Part shown: in pieces, positions 26,727-35,323 of the stretch | Layout of the letters: each line of letters begins with the position of its first letter | How positions within the stretch are numbered: position 1 is the stretch's first letter | Source: Burkholderia sp. | Lineage (GTDB): Bacteria; Pseudomonadota; Gammaproteobacteria; Burkholderiales; Burkholderiaceae | DNA length: 35,323 nucleotides | Direction of reading: 5' to 3' | Assembly: GCA_031253835.1 (NCBI GenBank) | Contig: JAIRVP010000038.1 | Span: 1-35,323 of the forward strand | The notes under the pieces: generated by a model | Told to the model about the DNA's origin: nothing | The model's input: the letters and a program-made list of their open reading frames with translations, nothing else | Database searches by the model: none | Program-made: the position numbers and the translations under genes

Positions 26727-26976
26727 AACGCACGCTGGACGGGAACATGATCCGGAACGCCCGGATCGTTGCCATTGCGGAATGGGTTGCGTCCGGAAAA
26801 GCACGCTGAATGAGTCGTCAAACACCTTTGCGCGTGTCGGTACTCACCTTTGCAATATCAGTGCATCGGCAGATTCACGGCACTTTGCGGCGCGTCTGGA
26901 AATCCGGTGAATACGGGCTGCCGACAGGGCGCAATCCGCCCCAGAAAACCTGTCAACCGATTGGATGGAATACCGG

Positions 26977-27300
26977 CAAGGCGCGCTGGAAAATGCGGAC
27001 GCCCGCTGTCGTATTGCATGGCGGCCCCGATAGCGGCGGCCAGTCCGGCATCGTCAGTCGGTGCGATCTGGCCCAGTGGCGCATTTTTCTCGTCGATCCG
27101 CGCCGCGAGACAGCCCATGCCACGACATCACGACGAAATGGATCGGCGGCCTCGAATCGCTACGCAAGCGATTCGGAACTGAACGTGGGGACGTGGCGGC
27201 AGATCATGGGAGGCGGCGCTTGTGCTGGCCGACGCAGGCAGCTATCCGAGCGTGTCTCGGGCGCCGTGCCGCGCAGGACAGGCGGGCCGATCCACGCCGT
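26977..27300 (+). pseudogene. Frameshifted proline iminopeptidase pseudogene
   Basis: Three frames in order match parts of proline iminopeptidases (alpha/beta hydrolases that release N-terminal proline). The first has TPAVVLHGGPDSGG and LAQWRIFLVDPRR, where intact enzymes have VVLHGGPGSG and YRVVLFDQRGCGRS. A second frame has TTKWIGGLESLRKRFGTERG, equivalent to TTW..VADIERLR..LGIERW. A third has GGGALVLADAGSYP, equivalent to the nucleophile region GGSWGS.LALAYA..YPERVS; the catalytic serine block is destroyed. Frame changes and the missing C-terminal half show it is not functional. A 168-codon open frame at 26810-27316 passes through it but does not correspond to the family in one piece. Confidence 0.65.
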
Positions 27301-27440
27301 GCACGACCGTGCATGATCCGGTTTGCCCGGTCGATAACGTCGATCGACTCGCGCGCGACGTACCGGGCGACGTGGCCGGACATCTCGCGACCGCGGGGGT
27401 GCCTGTGCAGGGTCTCGCCCCGCGGTGCATGCGTTGCTGG

Positions 27441-27466
27441 CGACGGCCGGACGAGGCCGGCCGTCG
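27441..27466. terminator. Perfect 10-bp hairpin downstream of pntB
   Basis: CGACGGCCGG (27441-27450) and CCGGCCGTCG (27457-27466) are exact reverse complements around a six-base loop. It lies 35 bp after the end of pntB and beyond the decayed iminopeptidase. There is no T-run on either side, so it may act as a stem that protects or pauses the transcript rather than as a classical intrinsic terminator. Confidence 0.5.
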
Positions 27467-27500
27467 CGCGATCCCTCACTGACTCAGGATCGAACCCGCA

Positions 27501-28913
27501 TCAGGTCTTCAGCATGCCAAAGACCTCGCTGAGCATCGACTTCGCATCGCCGAACAACATGCGGTTGTTGTCCTTGTAGAACAGCGGATTGTCGACACCC
27601 GCATAACCCGAAGCCATGCTGCGCTTCATCACGATCGACGTCTTCGCCTTCCACACTTCCAGTACCGGCATGCCGGCGATCGGGCTCGTCGGGTCGTCCT
27701 GCGCGGCCGGGTTCACGATGTCGTTCGCGCCGATCACCATCGATACGTCGGCTTCGGGGAAGTCGCCGTTGATCTCGTCCATCTCGAGCACGATGTCGTA
27801 CGGCACCTTCGCTTCGGCCAGCAGCACGTTCATGTGGCCCGGCATGCGGCCCGCGACCGGGTGAATCGCGAAACGCACGTCGACGCCCTTCTCGCGCAGC
27901 AGCTTCGTCAGTTCGAACACCGTGTGCTGGGCCTGCGCCACCGCCATCCCATAGCCGGGTACGATGATCACGCGCTTCGCCTCGCGCAGCAGCTCGGCCG
28001 TTTCCGCGGCGCTCACCGCCACCGCCTCGCCGGCCGGCTGCGCGCCGCCGCCGGCTGCCGCCGGCGCGCCCGCGCCGCTGCCGAAGCCGCCCGCGATCAC
28101 GCTGATGAAGTTGCGGTTCATCGCGCGGCACATGATGTACGACAGGATCGCGCCGGACGAGCCGACCAGCGCGCCGATCACGATCAGCAGGTCGTTGCCG
28201 AGCATGAAGCCGGTCGCGGCCGCCGCCCACCCCGAGTAGCTGTTGAGCATCGACACGACGACCGGCATGTCCGCGCCGCCGATCGCCATCACCATGTGCA
28301 CGCCGAACAGCAGCGAGATCACCGTCATCACGACGAGCGGCAGCATGCCGTCCTGGATGCTTTCCGCATGCAGGAACGCGCGGCCGAAGTAGATCACGAT
28401 CAGCAGCGCGGCCAGGTTCATCCAGTGCCGCGCCGGCAGCAGCAGCGGCTTGCCGCCGATCTTGCCCGACAGCTTGCCGAACGCGATGATCGAGCCCGCG
28501 AACGTGATGGCGCCGATCAGGATGCCGACGTAGATCTCCACTTCGTGGATGGCCTTCTCGGCGCCGGTGAACTGCAGCGACGTGTCGATGTAGCTCGCGA
28601 AGCCGACCAGGCAGGCCGCGAGACCGACCAGGCTGTGCATCAGCGCGACCAGTTCCGGCATCTGCGTCATCTGCACTTTCTTCGCCGCGTACAGGCCGAC
28701 GGCGCCGCCGACGACGAGTGCGGCGATCACGTACGGAATGCCGGCGGCCGACACGCGCGGACCGGCCACGGTGGCCAGCACGGCGATCAGCATGCCGATC
28801 ATCCCGAGCAGGTTGCCGCGACGCGCGGTTTCAGGGTTGGCCAGCCCGCCGAGGCTGAGGATGAACAGGATCGCGGCGCCGATATAGGAGACGGTCGTCA
28901 GGTTTGCAGTCAT
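27501..28913 (-). CDS. pntB: NAD(P) transhydrogenase subunit beta
   Basis: 470 residues, full length for PntB. AAGGGG lies 8 nt before the ATG. The N-terminal 260 residues carry about nine membrane helices ([20 protein letters not shown] onwards). A linker rich in Ala and Gly follows, then the NADP(H)-binding domain III, about 295-470, with [45 protein letters not shown] and [18 protein letters not shown]. Together with the alpha subunit it couples inward proton flow to hydride transfer from NADH to NADP+, supplying NADPH. It begins 13 bp after pntA, forming a two-gene operon. Confidence 0.96.
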   Translation of the reverse strand: MTANLTTVSYIGAAILFILSLGGLANPETARRGNLLGMIGMLIAVLATVAGPRVSAAGIPYVIAALVVGGAVGLYAAKKVQMTQMPELVALMHSLVGLAACLVGFASYIDTSLQFTGAEKAIHEVEIYVGILIGAITFAGSIIAFGKLSGKIGGKPLLLPARHWMNLAALLIVIYFGRAFLHAESIQDGMLPLVVMTVISLLFGVHMVMAIGGADMPVVVSMLNSYSGWAAAATGFMLGNDLLIVIGALVGSSGAILSYIMCRAMNRNFISVIAGGFGSGAGAPAAAGGGAQPAGEAVAVSAAETAELLREAKRVIIVPGYGMAVAQAQHTVFELTKLLREKGVDVRFAIHPVAGRMPGHMNVLLAEAKVPYDIVLEMDEINGDFPEADVSMVIGANDIVNPAAQDDPTSPIAGMPVLEVWKAKTSIVMKRSMASGYAGVDNPLFYKDNNRMLFGDAKSMLSEVFGMLKT

Positions 28914-28926
28914 GGTTGTCGTCCCC

Positions 28927-30525
28927 TTATTTGCGGAACATCGCCAGCATGCGTCGCGTAACCGCGAAGCCGCCGAACATGTTGACGGCCGTGAGCGTCA
29001 GCGCGCCCACCGCCAGGCCGAGGATCAGCCCGGACGGGCGGTCGCCCGCGTTGGCCAGCTCACCGAGGGGCGGCGCGACCTGCACGAGCGCGCCGATCGC
29101 GATGATCGACGAGATCGCGTTGGTCACGCTCATCAGCGGCGTGTGCAGCGACGGCGTGACGTTCCAGATCACCATGTAGCCGACGAAGCACGCGAGCACG
29201 AACACCGTGAAGTGCGACAGGAAGCTCGCCGGCGCGAACTGGCCGACGAACAGGAACGCCAGCGCGCCGATCGCGAACACGATCGCGAGCGCCTTGGCCG
29301 ACATCGGTTCGCCGCTATGGCCGTGGCCCTTGGACTTCGCGGGCGCGGCCGCAACAGGCGCCGCCGGAGGCTTGGGTGCGACGACCGCCTGCTTGATCGG
29401 CGGCGGCGGCCACGTGATGTTGCCTTCCTTGATGACGGTGAGGCCGCGGATCGCGTCGTCGTCGAAATCGACGTTGATCGTGCCGTCCTTGGCCTTGCAC
29501 AGCTCCTCGACCACGCGCAGCAGGTTGGTCGCATACAGCGTGGACGACTGGCGCGACAGGCGCGACGCGAGATCCGTGTAGCCGACGATCGTCACGCCGT
29601 GGCGCACGACGGCCTCGCCGGGCACCGTGAGCTCGCAGTTGCCGCCCTGTTCGGCGGCCATGTCGACGATCACGCTGCCGGGCTTCATCGACTGCACCAT
29701 CTCGGCCGTGATGAGCTTCGGCGCGGGCTTGCCGGGGATCAGCGCGGTGGTGATGATGATGTCGGCGTCCCTGGCCTGCTGCGCGTACATCGCGCGCTGC
29801 GCCTGCTGGAAGCCTTCGCTCATCACCTTCGCGTAGCCGCCGCCGCCCGAGCCTTCCTCTTCGTAGTCGACCTTGACGAACTCGCCGCCCAGCGACTTGA
29901 CCTGGTCGGCCACTTCCGCGCGCGTGTCGTTCGCGCGCACGATCGCGCCGAGGCTCGCGGCCGTGCCGATCGCGGCGAGGCCCGCCACGCCCGCACCGGC
30001 GATGAAGACCTTGGCCGGCGGGACCTTGCCGGCCGCCGTGACCTGCCCATTCAGGAAGCGGCCGAACGCGTGCGCGGCCTCGATCACCGCGCGGTAGCCG
30101 CTGATGCCGGCCATCGACGTGAGTGCGTCCATCTTCTGCGCGCGCGACAGCGTGCGCGGCAGCGAATCGATCGCCAGCACGGTGGCCCGCCTGGCCGCCA
30201 GCTGCTCCATCAGTTCGGGATTCTGCGCGGGCCAGACGAAGCCGATCAGCGTGCCGCCTTCGCGCATCAACGCCACTTCGTCGCGGGTCGGCGGGCGCAC
30301 CTTGAACACGATGTCGCTGCCGGACCAGAGCTCGGCCGCCGTCGTGGCAACGGTTGCACCGGCCGCACGATAGGTGTCGTCGTCGAAATTCGCACCGGCC
30401 CCGGCGCCGCTTTGCACGGCCACCGAGAACCCCAGCTTGATCAGTTTCTCAACCACCTCGGGTACGGTCGCGACGCGCCGTTCGCCGGTGGCTATCTCCA
30501 GAGGAATCCCAATCTGTAATGTCAT
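28927..30525 (-). CDS. pntA: NAD(P) transhydrogenase subunit alpha
   Basis: 532 residues, the fused form with the NAD(H)-binding domain I and membrane segments in one chain. The start [20 protein letters not shown] is typical of the family. [19 protein letters not shown] and the Rossmann motif in [20 protein letters not shown] (about 171-190) bind NAD(H); the RQSS and [16 protein letters not shown] blocks are also conserved. A Pro/Ala/Lys linker (about 375-400, [19 protein letters not shown]) joins four C-terminal helices from about 405 on. No strong Shine-Dalgarno sequence is visible before the ATG at 30525. It is the first gene of the pntA-pntB pair. Confidence 0.95.
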   Translation of the reverse strand: MTLQIGIPLEIATGERRVATVPEVVEKLIKLGFSVAVQSGAGAGANFDDDTYRAAGATVATTAAELWSGSDIVFKVRPPTRDEVALMREGGTLIGFVWPAQNPELMEQLAARRATVLAIDSLPRTLSRAQKMDALTSMAGISGYRAVIEAAHAFGRFLNGQVTAAGKVPPAKVFIAGAGVAGLAAIGTAASLGAIVRANDTRAEVADQVKSLGGEFVKVDYEEEGSGGGGYAKVMSEGFQQAQRAMYAQQARDADIIITTALIPGKPAPKLITAEMVQSMKPGSVIVDMAAEQGGNCELTVPGEAVVRHGVTIVGYTDLASRLSRQSSTLYATNLLRVVEELCKAKDGTINVDFDDDAIRGLTVIKEGNITWPPPPIKQAVVAPKPPAAPVAAAPAKSKGHGHSGEPMSAKALAIVFAIGALAFLFVGQFAPASFLSHFTVFVLACFVGYMVIWNVTPSLHTPLMSVTNAISSIIAIGALVQVAPPLGELANAGDRPSGLILGLAVGALTLTAVNMFGGFAVTRRMLAMFRK

Positions 30526-31050
30526 ATTGTGAACTGTCAGTTGCGGCCGCGCGACGAATTCAGCCCCGAGTCTCGAGTGGTCAAATTCAGGCTCCCGGCC
30601 TTGGTGAAACAGGTCAACCTGGATCAGCAGCGCAGCCCTGATGCAGCCACGAACACGTTGTCTCCATCGCCAGGTTCCGTACTCGATATCCGGCGTCGGG
30701 CCCGTGGGTCAGCGACACAAAGCATACCGGCCGACGCGGTCTTCTCGAAATTTATCTTCTGAATCGAGCAGCATTCGTTTCATGAATCCCGTGCCGAGGA
30801 TCCAGCGACAGTCTGACGGTTTCGGTTTACTCGTTCAAGTCACGTGTAGAGGCAGCCGACGATCCCCCCGCGATCCCCTTTCTCGGCAAGGATTCAAAGG
30901 AATCGGTTCACCCCGGCGGAATACCCGGCCAATCGTCGCAAATCATCCGGTTTTCTACCGCGCGGGGGCTGCCAACCCACGCCGGCAAAAGCTTCCGATC
31001 CGGCCCTCTAATTTGACACCGTGCGGACCATGGCTACATAAGCGTTCGCA
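30526..31050. other. Intergenic region between pntA and soxR, no gene seen
   Basis: 525 bp upstream of pntA and downstream of soxR. The short frames on both strands show no family resemblance or ribosome-binding sites. It must hold the pntA promoter, but I see no confident -35/-10 pair. The region is somewhat richer in A and T near 30720-30790. Confidence 0.5.
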
Positions 31051-31524
31051 TCACGCCGACCGGCGCTTGCGCGCCGGCTCGCCGTCGAGCAGCACCGCCC
31101 CCTGCCCGCGCTCGCTCAATTCATCGCCCGGGTTCCTCAGCGGGCAATCCTTCATCGACAGGCACCCGCAACCGATGCATCCGTCCATCTGGTCGCGCAA
31201 CTGGGTGAGCTTCCGGATCCGTTCGTTCAGCAGGTCGCGCCATCCGGTCGACAGCCGCCGCCAGTCCGCCGCGCTCGGGGCCTTGCCGGACGGCAGGTCG
31301 TCCAGCGCGGCCTTGATCCGGTCGAGCGGAATGCCCGCGCGCTGCGCGACCTTGATGACGGCGACCCGTCGCAGCACGTCGCGTGCGTAACGGCGCTGGT
31401 TGCCGTCGCTGCGCCAGCCGTGGATCAATCCCTTGGCTTCGTAGAAGTGGATCGACGATACGGCGACACCGCTGCGTCGCGCGACCTCACCGACCGACAA
31501 CGGCACCCGTACATCGATTTTCAT
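31051..31524 (-). CDS. soxR: Redox-sensitive MerR-family activator SoxR
   Basis: 157 residues. An N-terminal MerR helix-turn-helix ([20 protein letters not shown]) is followed by the dimerisation helix and the [2Fe-2S] cluster motif [13 protein letters not shown], with cysteines at 116, 119, 121 and 127, the same spacing as in E. coli SoxR. Oxidation of the cluster by redox-cycling compounds or superoxide switches the bound dimer to an activating form. GGGGA lies just before the ATG at 31524. It is divergent from an MFS transporter and the shared 108-bp gap contains a SoxR-type operator. As in many non-enteric bacteria it probably activates an efflux gene directly, with no soxS in the window. 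Confidence 0.95.
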   Translation of the reverse strand: MKIDVRVPLSVGEVARRSGVAVSSIHFYEAKGLIHGWRSDGNQRRYARDVLRRVAVIKVAQRAGIPLDRIKAALDDLPSGKAPSAADWRRLSTGWRDLLNERIRKLTQLRDQMDGCIGCGCLSMKDCPLRNPGDELSERGQGAVLLDGEPARKRRSA

Positions 31525-31536
31525 GTTCCCCGCCTG

Positions 31537-31567
31537 TTGACCTCAACATTGGTTGAGGTTTTATAAC
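31537..31567 (+). promoter_or_regulatory. SoxR-controlled promoter of the MFS gene
   Basis: TTGACC (31537-31542) and TATAAC (31562-31567) are separated by 19 bp, the overlong spacer typical of MerR-family promoters. The operator CCTCAACATTGGTTGAGG (31541-31558) has 7-bp inverted arms and matches the known SoxR box form CCTCAA, six bases, TTGAGG. Bound oxidised SoxR should realign the two elements and start transcription of the transporter. Confidence 0.9.
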
Positions 31568-31632
31568 GGATAGCGATCACTCTTTCAAGCATCCGGTCGC
31601 CGCACGACGCGCGATCATGAATCGGAGAAAAC

Positions 31633-33093
31633 ATGGATATCGACGACGTCACGAACGGGCCGCCTGCATCGTCCGCTCTGTCGAACGCGGGTGCACCGGC
31701 GCGTCACGCCGGCTGGCATGCACTGCTGTCAGGTGCGAACGGCATGCGCTCGCTGGCACTGGCCGGCGGTGTCGCGCTGCACGCGATCAACATCTACATT
31801 GCAACGACCATCCTGCCGTCGGTCGTGCGGGATATCGGCGGCCTCGAGTACTACGCGTGGAACACGACGCTGTTCATGGCCGCGTCGATCGTCGGTGCAC
31901 CGCTGGCCGCTCAGGTGCTTGGCCGCTTCGGGCCGCGCGCCGCCTACCTCATCGCGCTCGTCGTGTTTTGCGGCGGCACGCTCGCGTGCGCGAGCGCGCA
32001 GACCATGCCGTGGATGCTCGTCGGCCGCACGGCACAGGGGTTTGGCGGCGGCATCCTGTTCGCGCTCAGCTATGCCTTGATCCGCGTCGTGTTCGACCCA
32101 CGCCTGTGGTCGCGTGCAATGGCGATGGTGTCCGGCATGTGGGGCATCGCCACGCTCTGCGGGCCGGCCATCGGCGGGATCTTCGCGGAGTCGGGTACCT
32201 GGCGGCTCGCGTTCGTCGCGTTGCTGCCCGTCGCCGCCGTGCTGGCGCTGATCGTGATCGCCAGGCTGCCCGCGCATCAGGCGTCGGGCCAGCCGGCCTC
32301 CCGGCTCGCGCTCGGCAGGATCCTGCTGCTGGCGGCCTCCGTGCTCGTCGTGTCCATGGCCAGCCTGTCGACAGCGCGCGCCGCGAACATCGCGGGCGTC
32401 GTCGCCGGCTTCGCGATCGCGGCGCTGATCGTACGCGTCGAACGCAACGCGACGATCCGGCTGCTGCCGACGGGCGCCTACAACGTGCGTGCACCGCTCG
32501 GCGCCATTTACGCGTGCATGAGCCTGCTCGTGATCGGGATCACGACGGAAGTCTTCGTTCCGTATTTCCTGCAGGTCATTCACGGCTACCCACCGCTGGG
32601 CGCCGGCTATCTGACCGCGCTGATGGCCGCGGGCTGGACGGTCGGCTCGGTCTTCAGTTCCGGGCGAGGCCCGCGCGCCGCGCAGGCACTGATACGCGGC
32701 GGGCCGCTGGTCGTGATGATTGCGCTCGCCGCACTTGCGTTCGCCGTGCCGTCGCGGCACCCGTCCGAAACAGGGGCCGGCACCGCAGCCCTGTGCGTGG
32801 CGCTCACGGCGGTAGGCGCCGGCATCGGCGTGGGTTGGCCGCACCTGCTCACGCAGGTCCTGACGCACGCACCGGCCGGACAGGAGGACCTCGCGTCGAC
32901 CTCCATCACCACCGTGCAGCTCTATGCGACCGCGATCGGCGCCGCGCTCGGCGGCCTCGTCGCCAATCTCGCCGGTTTCTCGACGCCCGGCGGGCTCGCC
33001 GGCGCGCAGCATGCGGCCGCATGGTTGTTTGCATCCTTCGCGGTCGCGCCGCTGCTGGCCGCTGTCGTCGCGCGCCGAGTGCCTGTCCGATGA
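31633..33093 (+). CDS. MFS efflux transporter
   Basis: 486 residues, starting at the ATG after CGGAGAAAAC. The frame contains about fourteen hydrophobic segments, as in the drug:H+ antiporter DHA2 group. The loop after helix 2 has the family glycine/arginine pattern (GRFGPRAAYLIA). GRTAQGFGGGILFALSYALI and GMWGIATLCGPAIGGIFAE resemble motifs of the fourth and fifth helices. It should export toxic or redox-active compounds at the inner membrane using the proton gradient. Its promoter carries a SoxR operator and soxR is divergent, so expression is expected to respond to redox-cycling agents. The substrate is not known. Confidence 0.9.
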   Translation: MDIDDVTNGPPASSALSNAGAPARHAGWHALLSGANGMRSLALAGGVALHAINIYIATTILPSVVRDIGGLEYYAWNTTLFMAASIVGAPLAAQVLGRFGPRAAYLIALVVFCGGTLACASAQTMPWMLVGRTAQGFGGGILFALSYALIRVVFDPRLWSRAMAMVSGMWGIATLCGPAIGGIFAESGTWRLAFVALLPVAAVLALIVIARLPAHQASGQPASRLALGRILLLAASVLVVSMASLSTARAANIAGVVAGFAIAALIVRVERNATIRLLPTGAYNVRAPLGAIYACMSLLVIGITTEVFVPYFLQVIHGYPPLGAGYLTALMAAGWTVGSVFSSGRGPRAAQALIRGGPLVVMIALAALAFAVPSRHPSETGAGTAALCVALTAVGAGIGVGWPHLLTQVLTHAPAGQEDLASTSITTVQLYATAIGAALGGLVANLAGFSTPGGLAGAQHAAAWLFASFAVAPLLAAVVARRVPVR

Positions 33094-33689
33094 CGACCGG
33101 TCCGCTCGCCGGCTCTGCCGGACTTCTCATAACGGGTTTTGCAGGATGCGCGCGGGATCGGCGATGAAAGCACGCGCATCGCGACGGTGTTCCACACGCT
33201 GTTGCCGACCTTGCGCGACTGGCTCGATGCACCGTCGATACTCAAATCGAACAGCATCCCGAACTCGATCTCGCGGTATTCCGGCTGCCTGTGTCGGCCG
33301 CACTTCGCGGGCGGGCATCGCGACGCTACTTCGGCCTGTCGCCCAGCGGATTTCACGATCGGACTCCGCTGTCGACGCTCGCACTTGTCGCGCACGACAA
33401 CGTCGTGATTCACCAGCGCTCCGAGGGCCGGGGCGCACGCGTCCCGCAATCGCCACGCCCCCGGCGCGACCTGTCGATCCTCACGCGTGCACTGCGGGCG
33501 CTGCAGCCGGCAATCTGATGGTGTCCAGCACATCACGCCGCGTCCGGGCCGTACCGGCGAACAAGCCGGCGGCAGCGCCGAACGCGCAATCACTGCTGGT
33601 TCTTACAGCACCTCGATTTCCGTACGCTCGAGCGTGACTGTCGCCGGACGGATCGGCCGTGGCCCTGGGCACCCTGCTTCATCGACGCT
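33094..33689. pseudogene. Decayed coding sequence of unrecognised family
   Basis: On the plus strand one frame reads RIATVFHTLLPTLRDWLDAP (about 33175-33234). After a frame change near 33245 another reads EQHPELDLAVFRLPVSA, RYFGLSPSGFHDRTPL and LVAHDNVVIHQRSEG, ending RALRALQPAI with a stop at 33516-33518. The two parts look like one protein broken by a frameshift, with no start for the first. I do not recognise the family. A small hairpin (CCGGC, 3 bases, GCCGG, 33109-33121) lies just after the transporter. Nothing is evident at 33520-33689. Confidence 0.4.
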
Positions 33690-34727
33690 TCACGCCGCCA
33701 GTTCCGTCGACGACACGTCCGCCATCTCCGGGTTGAACCGGGTCATGCCATTCAGATCGAGCGCACGAATCTGTTCGGTCATGAAATCGACGAAGATCCG
33801 GATGCGCGTCGGAAGATGCTGCCGGCTCAGATAGCAGATGTAATGGCCGCGATCCTCCGGCACATGCCTTGCCAGCGCGACGACGAGCTCGTTCGACGCG
33901 AGGTGGTCGCGAATCTGGTAGCCCGCCATCTGTGCGATGCCCGCCCCGTTCAGCACCGCACGCAGCACCAGATCGGCGTCATTGAACGTGAGACGCGACG
34001 TCGGCAGATACTTTTGCAGGTGGCCGTCGACATTGAACTCCCATTCGAACAGACGCCCGCTCGCGAACCTGAAATTGATGCACGCGTGCCGGCCGAGGTC
34101 CTCGATGCGCTGCGGGAGTCCGTGCCTCGCCACATACGACGGCGCCGCGCAAAGCGCCATCTGCATCGGAATCAATTGACGGGCGATGATGCTGGAATCC
34201 TCGATGCGCCCGTTGCGAAACGATACGTCGATCCGCTCCGACACCAGGTCGATCGGCCGGTCGTCGAGCAGCAGATCGATGACGATTTCCGGATAGGCGT
34301 CCGCAAACTTTTCCAGCAGCGGCGCCACAATCTTCCTGCCGAATCCCACTGCCGCGCTGATGCGAATGAGGCCGCGCGGCGGCCCCTGCCGCAACTCCAG
34401 CATGTCGTTCATGGCTTCCACGATCTGGGCCACACCCTGATGGCAGTTCTCGAAGAATCGCTGGCCCTCGCACGTCAGCTCGGTCGTGCGGGTGGTGCGC
34501 TGAAACAGCCGCGTGCTCAACTGCGCCTCCAGCTTCTGGACGTTCCGGCTCACGGCCGGCCGACCGACGCCGAGCCGTTCGGCGGCCTTGGTGAAGCTTC
34601 CCTCGCTCGCCACTGCAACGAATGCCAGGATGCCTGCATAGCTCGCACCGAAGCTCGCCGACAACGCATCGGCGCGACTGGCCAGGTCGCGCAGAACGCC
34701 GTGCTCCGATGTTTCCGATCGATTCAT
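33690..34727 (-). CDS. LysR family transcriptional regulator
   Basis: 345 residues, somewhat long for the family because of an N-terminal extension of about 28. The winged helix-turn-helix spans about 30-88 (FVAVASEGSFTKAAERLGVG, then RPAVSRNVQKLEAQLSTRLF). A periplasmic-binding-like effector domain follows, about 115-320 (GLIRISAAVGFGRKIVAPLL, DVSFRNGRIEDSSIIARQLI, LNGAGIAQMAGYQI). This is the AaeR/CrgA-like group of LysR proteins. It lies 83 bp downstream of, and in the same direction as, an NAD(P)-binding oxidoreductase-like gene, which it may regulate. LysR regulators are more often divergent from their targets. The start at 34727 is chosen for the purine-rich GGGGG and CACGGGAA just upstream. 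Confidence 0.9.
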   Translation of the reverse strand: MNRSETSEHGVLRDLASRADALSASFGASYAGILAFVAVASEGSFTKAAERLGVGRPAVSRNVQKLEAQLSTRLFQRTTRTTELTCEGQRFFENCHQGVAQIVEAMNDMLELRQGPPRGLIRISAAVGFGRKIVAPLLEKFADAYPEIVIDLLLDDRPIDLVSERIDVSFRNGRIEDSSIIARQLIPMQMALCAAPSYVARHGLPQRIEDLGRHACINFRFASGRLFEWEFNVDGHLQKYLPTSRLTFNDADLVLRAVLNGAGIAQMAGYQIRDHLASNELVVALARHVPEDRGHYICYLSRQHLPTRIRIFVDFMTEQIRALDLNGMTRFNPEMADVSSTELAA

Positions 34728-34810
34728 TTCCCGTGCCCCCAGACATGTCGCTCATCCCGATTGCCCGTCGCCGGCCTGCGCCGCCGAACCGCCACGCGCG
34801 CCAATACGAA

Positions 34811-35323
34811 TCAGCTTCTCGCGAGCCACTGGTCGAGTCCGATGCGGCCGAGTCGCGCGGGCCCGAGCGGGACCAGCGATTTTTCCTCGACGCGGCCGCC
34901 GTAGTAGCGGGCGTCGCGATCGGTCACTACCGCGCGCGGGTCGCGGGCCGACTTCAAATAGCGCGCGACGATCTCCGCGAACGGCGCGCGGTCCGGGCCG
35001 GCAATCTCGACCGTACCGTTCAGCGGCCCGTCGAGCGCGACCTGCGCGACGCGTGCCGACACGTCCTCTGCCGCGATCGGCTGGAACAGCCCGTCGCCGA
35101 TGCGGACGGTGCCGCCCTCCGTGCCGAAATCGGCGATACCGCCGATGAACTCCATGAATTGCGTGGCGCGCACGATCGTGTACGGCACGCCCGCCGCCTC
35201 GATTGCCTGCTCCTGCGCCACCTTGGCCGCGAAATAGCCGTTCTCCGGCATCCGGTCGCAGCCGACGATCGACAGCGCGACGTGATGGCGCACGCCCGCG
35301 GCCACTTCGGCCTTGCCGAGATT
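34811..35323 (-). CDS. NAD(P)-binding oxidoreductase-like protein (NmrA/SDR type), C-terminal part
   Basis: The frame is open to the right edge, giving 170 residues of the C-terminal part; a GTG at 35305 is not a real start because the coding sequence continues upstream (NLGKAEVAAGV). The visible part, GVRHHVALSIVGCDRMPENGYFAAKVAQEQ, then AAGVPYTIVRATQFMEFIGG and IAAEDVSARVAQVAL, matches atypical short-chain dehydrogenases of the NmrA/NAD(P)H-binding group. Here YFAAKVAQE stands for the YxxxK pattern. The N-terminal glycine-rich cofactor loop is outside the window. Substrate unknown. It lies upstream of, and in the same direction as, the LysR gene. Confidence 0.85.
   Translation of the reverse strand, partial: NLGKAEVAAGVRHHVALSIVGCDRMPENGYFAAKVAQEQAIEAAGVPYTIVRATQFMEFIGGIADFGTEGGTVRIGDGLFQPIAAEDVSARVAQVALDGPLNGTVEIAGPDRAPFAEIVARYLKSARDPRAVVTDRDARYYGGRVEEKSLVPLGPARLGRIGLDQWLARS

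Larger units (their letters stand above)
26023..26976. other. Regulatory region upstream of the EPS operon
   Basis: About 950 bp with no convincing gene. A 66-codon minus frame at 26312-26512 has no ribosome-binding site or family resemblance. The stretch 26500-26730 is less GC-rich and carries the sigma-54 promoter match and inverted repeats listed separately. If transcription starts near 26550, the leader to the first intact EPS gene is about 800 nt and includes the guanylyltransferase remnant. Confidence 0.55.

Noticed and set aside
26810..27316. 168-codon forward frame as an intact gene
   Set aside because: Only its middle resembles proline iminopeptidase, and the next family blocks are in other frames, so it is part of a pseudogene.

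Overview
GC-rich bacterial DNA whose gene content points to Burkholderia, most likely a cepacia-complex species and one of the secondary replicons. The evidence is an extended-signal-peptide trimeric autotransporter of the Burkholderia type, a short H-NS protein with a YYDPNTGRSWSGKG-type DNA-binding end, and an exopolysaccharide (EPS) operon with its own tyrosine kinase and phosphatase. This is inferred from protein families; no database was searched.

Layout. (1) 1-3143, minus: the N-terminal 1047 codons of a trimeric autotransporter adhesin, cut by the left edge. It has alternating YadA-type heads and serine/threonine-rich stalks, one stalk built of ten 54-bp repeats. (2) 3144-5588: a less GC-rich island with two convergent small serine recombinases of the Hin/resolvase type and two related quasi-palindromes. 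It looks like a candidate DNA-rearrangement module beside a surface adhesin. (3) 5589-7910, minus: an aromatic amino acid (histidine-type) ammonia-lyase followed by an FCD-type GntR regulator. The promoter is near-consensus and its -10 is embedded in a 20-bp palindrome. (4) 8204-9476, minus: an IclR regulator and an H-NS-like protein.

(5) 9569-25753, minus: a 13-gene EPS operon. In transcription order it encodes a polyprenyl glycosylphosphotransferase, a low-molecular-weight tyrosine phosphatase, a small secreted protein, a Wza-like export lipoprotein, a Wzc-like tyrosine kinase, a flippase, a polymerase, three glycosyltransferases, a secreted DUF4838 protein, a fourth glycosyltransferase and a pyruvyl transferase. 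Many neighbours overlap by ATGA or a few bases, so the genes are probably co-translated. Together they give a complete Wzx/Wzy-dependent pathway: priming on undecaprenyl phosphate, repeat-unit assembly and pyruvylation, flipping, polymerisation and export. It resembles, from memory, the Bep biofilm EPS cluster of B. cenocepacia (BCAM1330-BCAM1341).

(6) 25795-27480: the region upstream of the EPS operon. It holds an internally deleted remnant of a mannose-1-phosphate guanylyltransferase, a strong sigma-54 promoter match pointing into the operon, inverted repeats placed like activator sites, and a frameshifted proline iminopeptidase pseudogene. (7) 27501-30525, minus: pntA-pntB, the proton-translocating NAD(P) transhydrogenase. 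(8) 31051-33093: soxR and a divergent MFS transporter sharing a textbook SoxR operator with a 19-bp promoter spacer. (9) 33094-35323: decayed coding sequence, a LysR regulator and the C-terminal part of an NAD(P)-binding (NmrA/SDR-like) protein cut by the right edge.

The strongest leads are the sigma-54/activator-site arrangement upstream of the EPS operon, the recombinase pair beside the adhesin, and the uncharacterised secreted DUF4838 protein inside the EPS operon.
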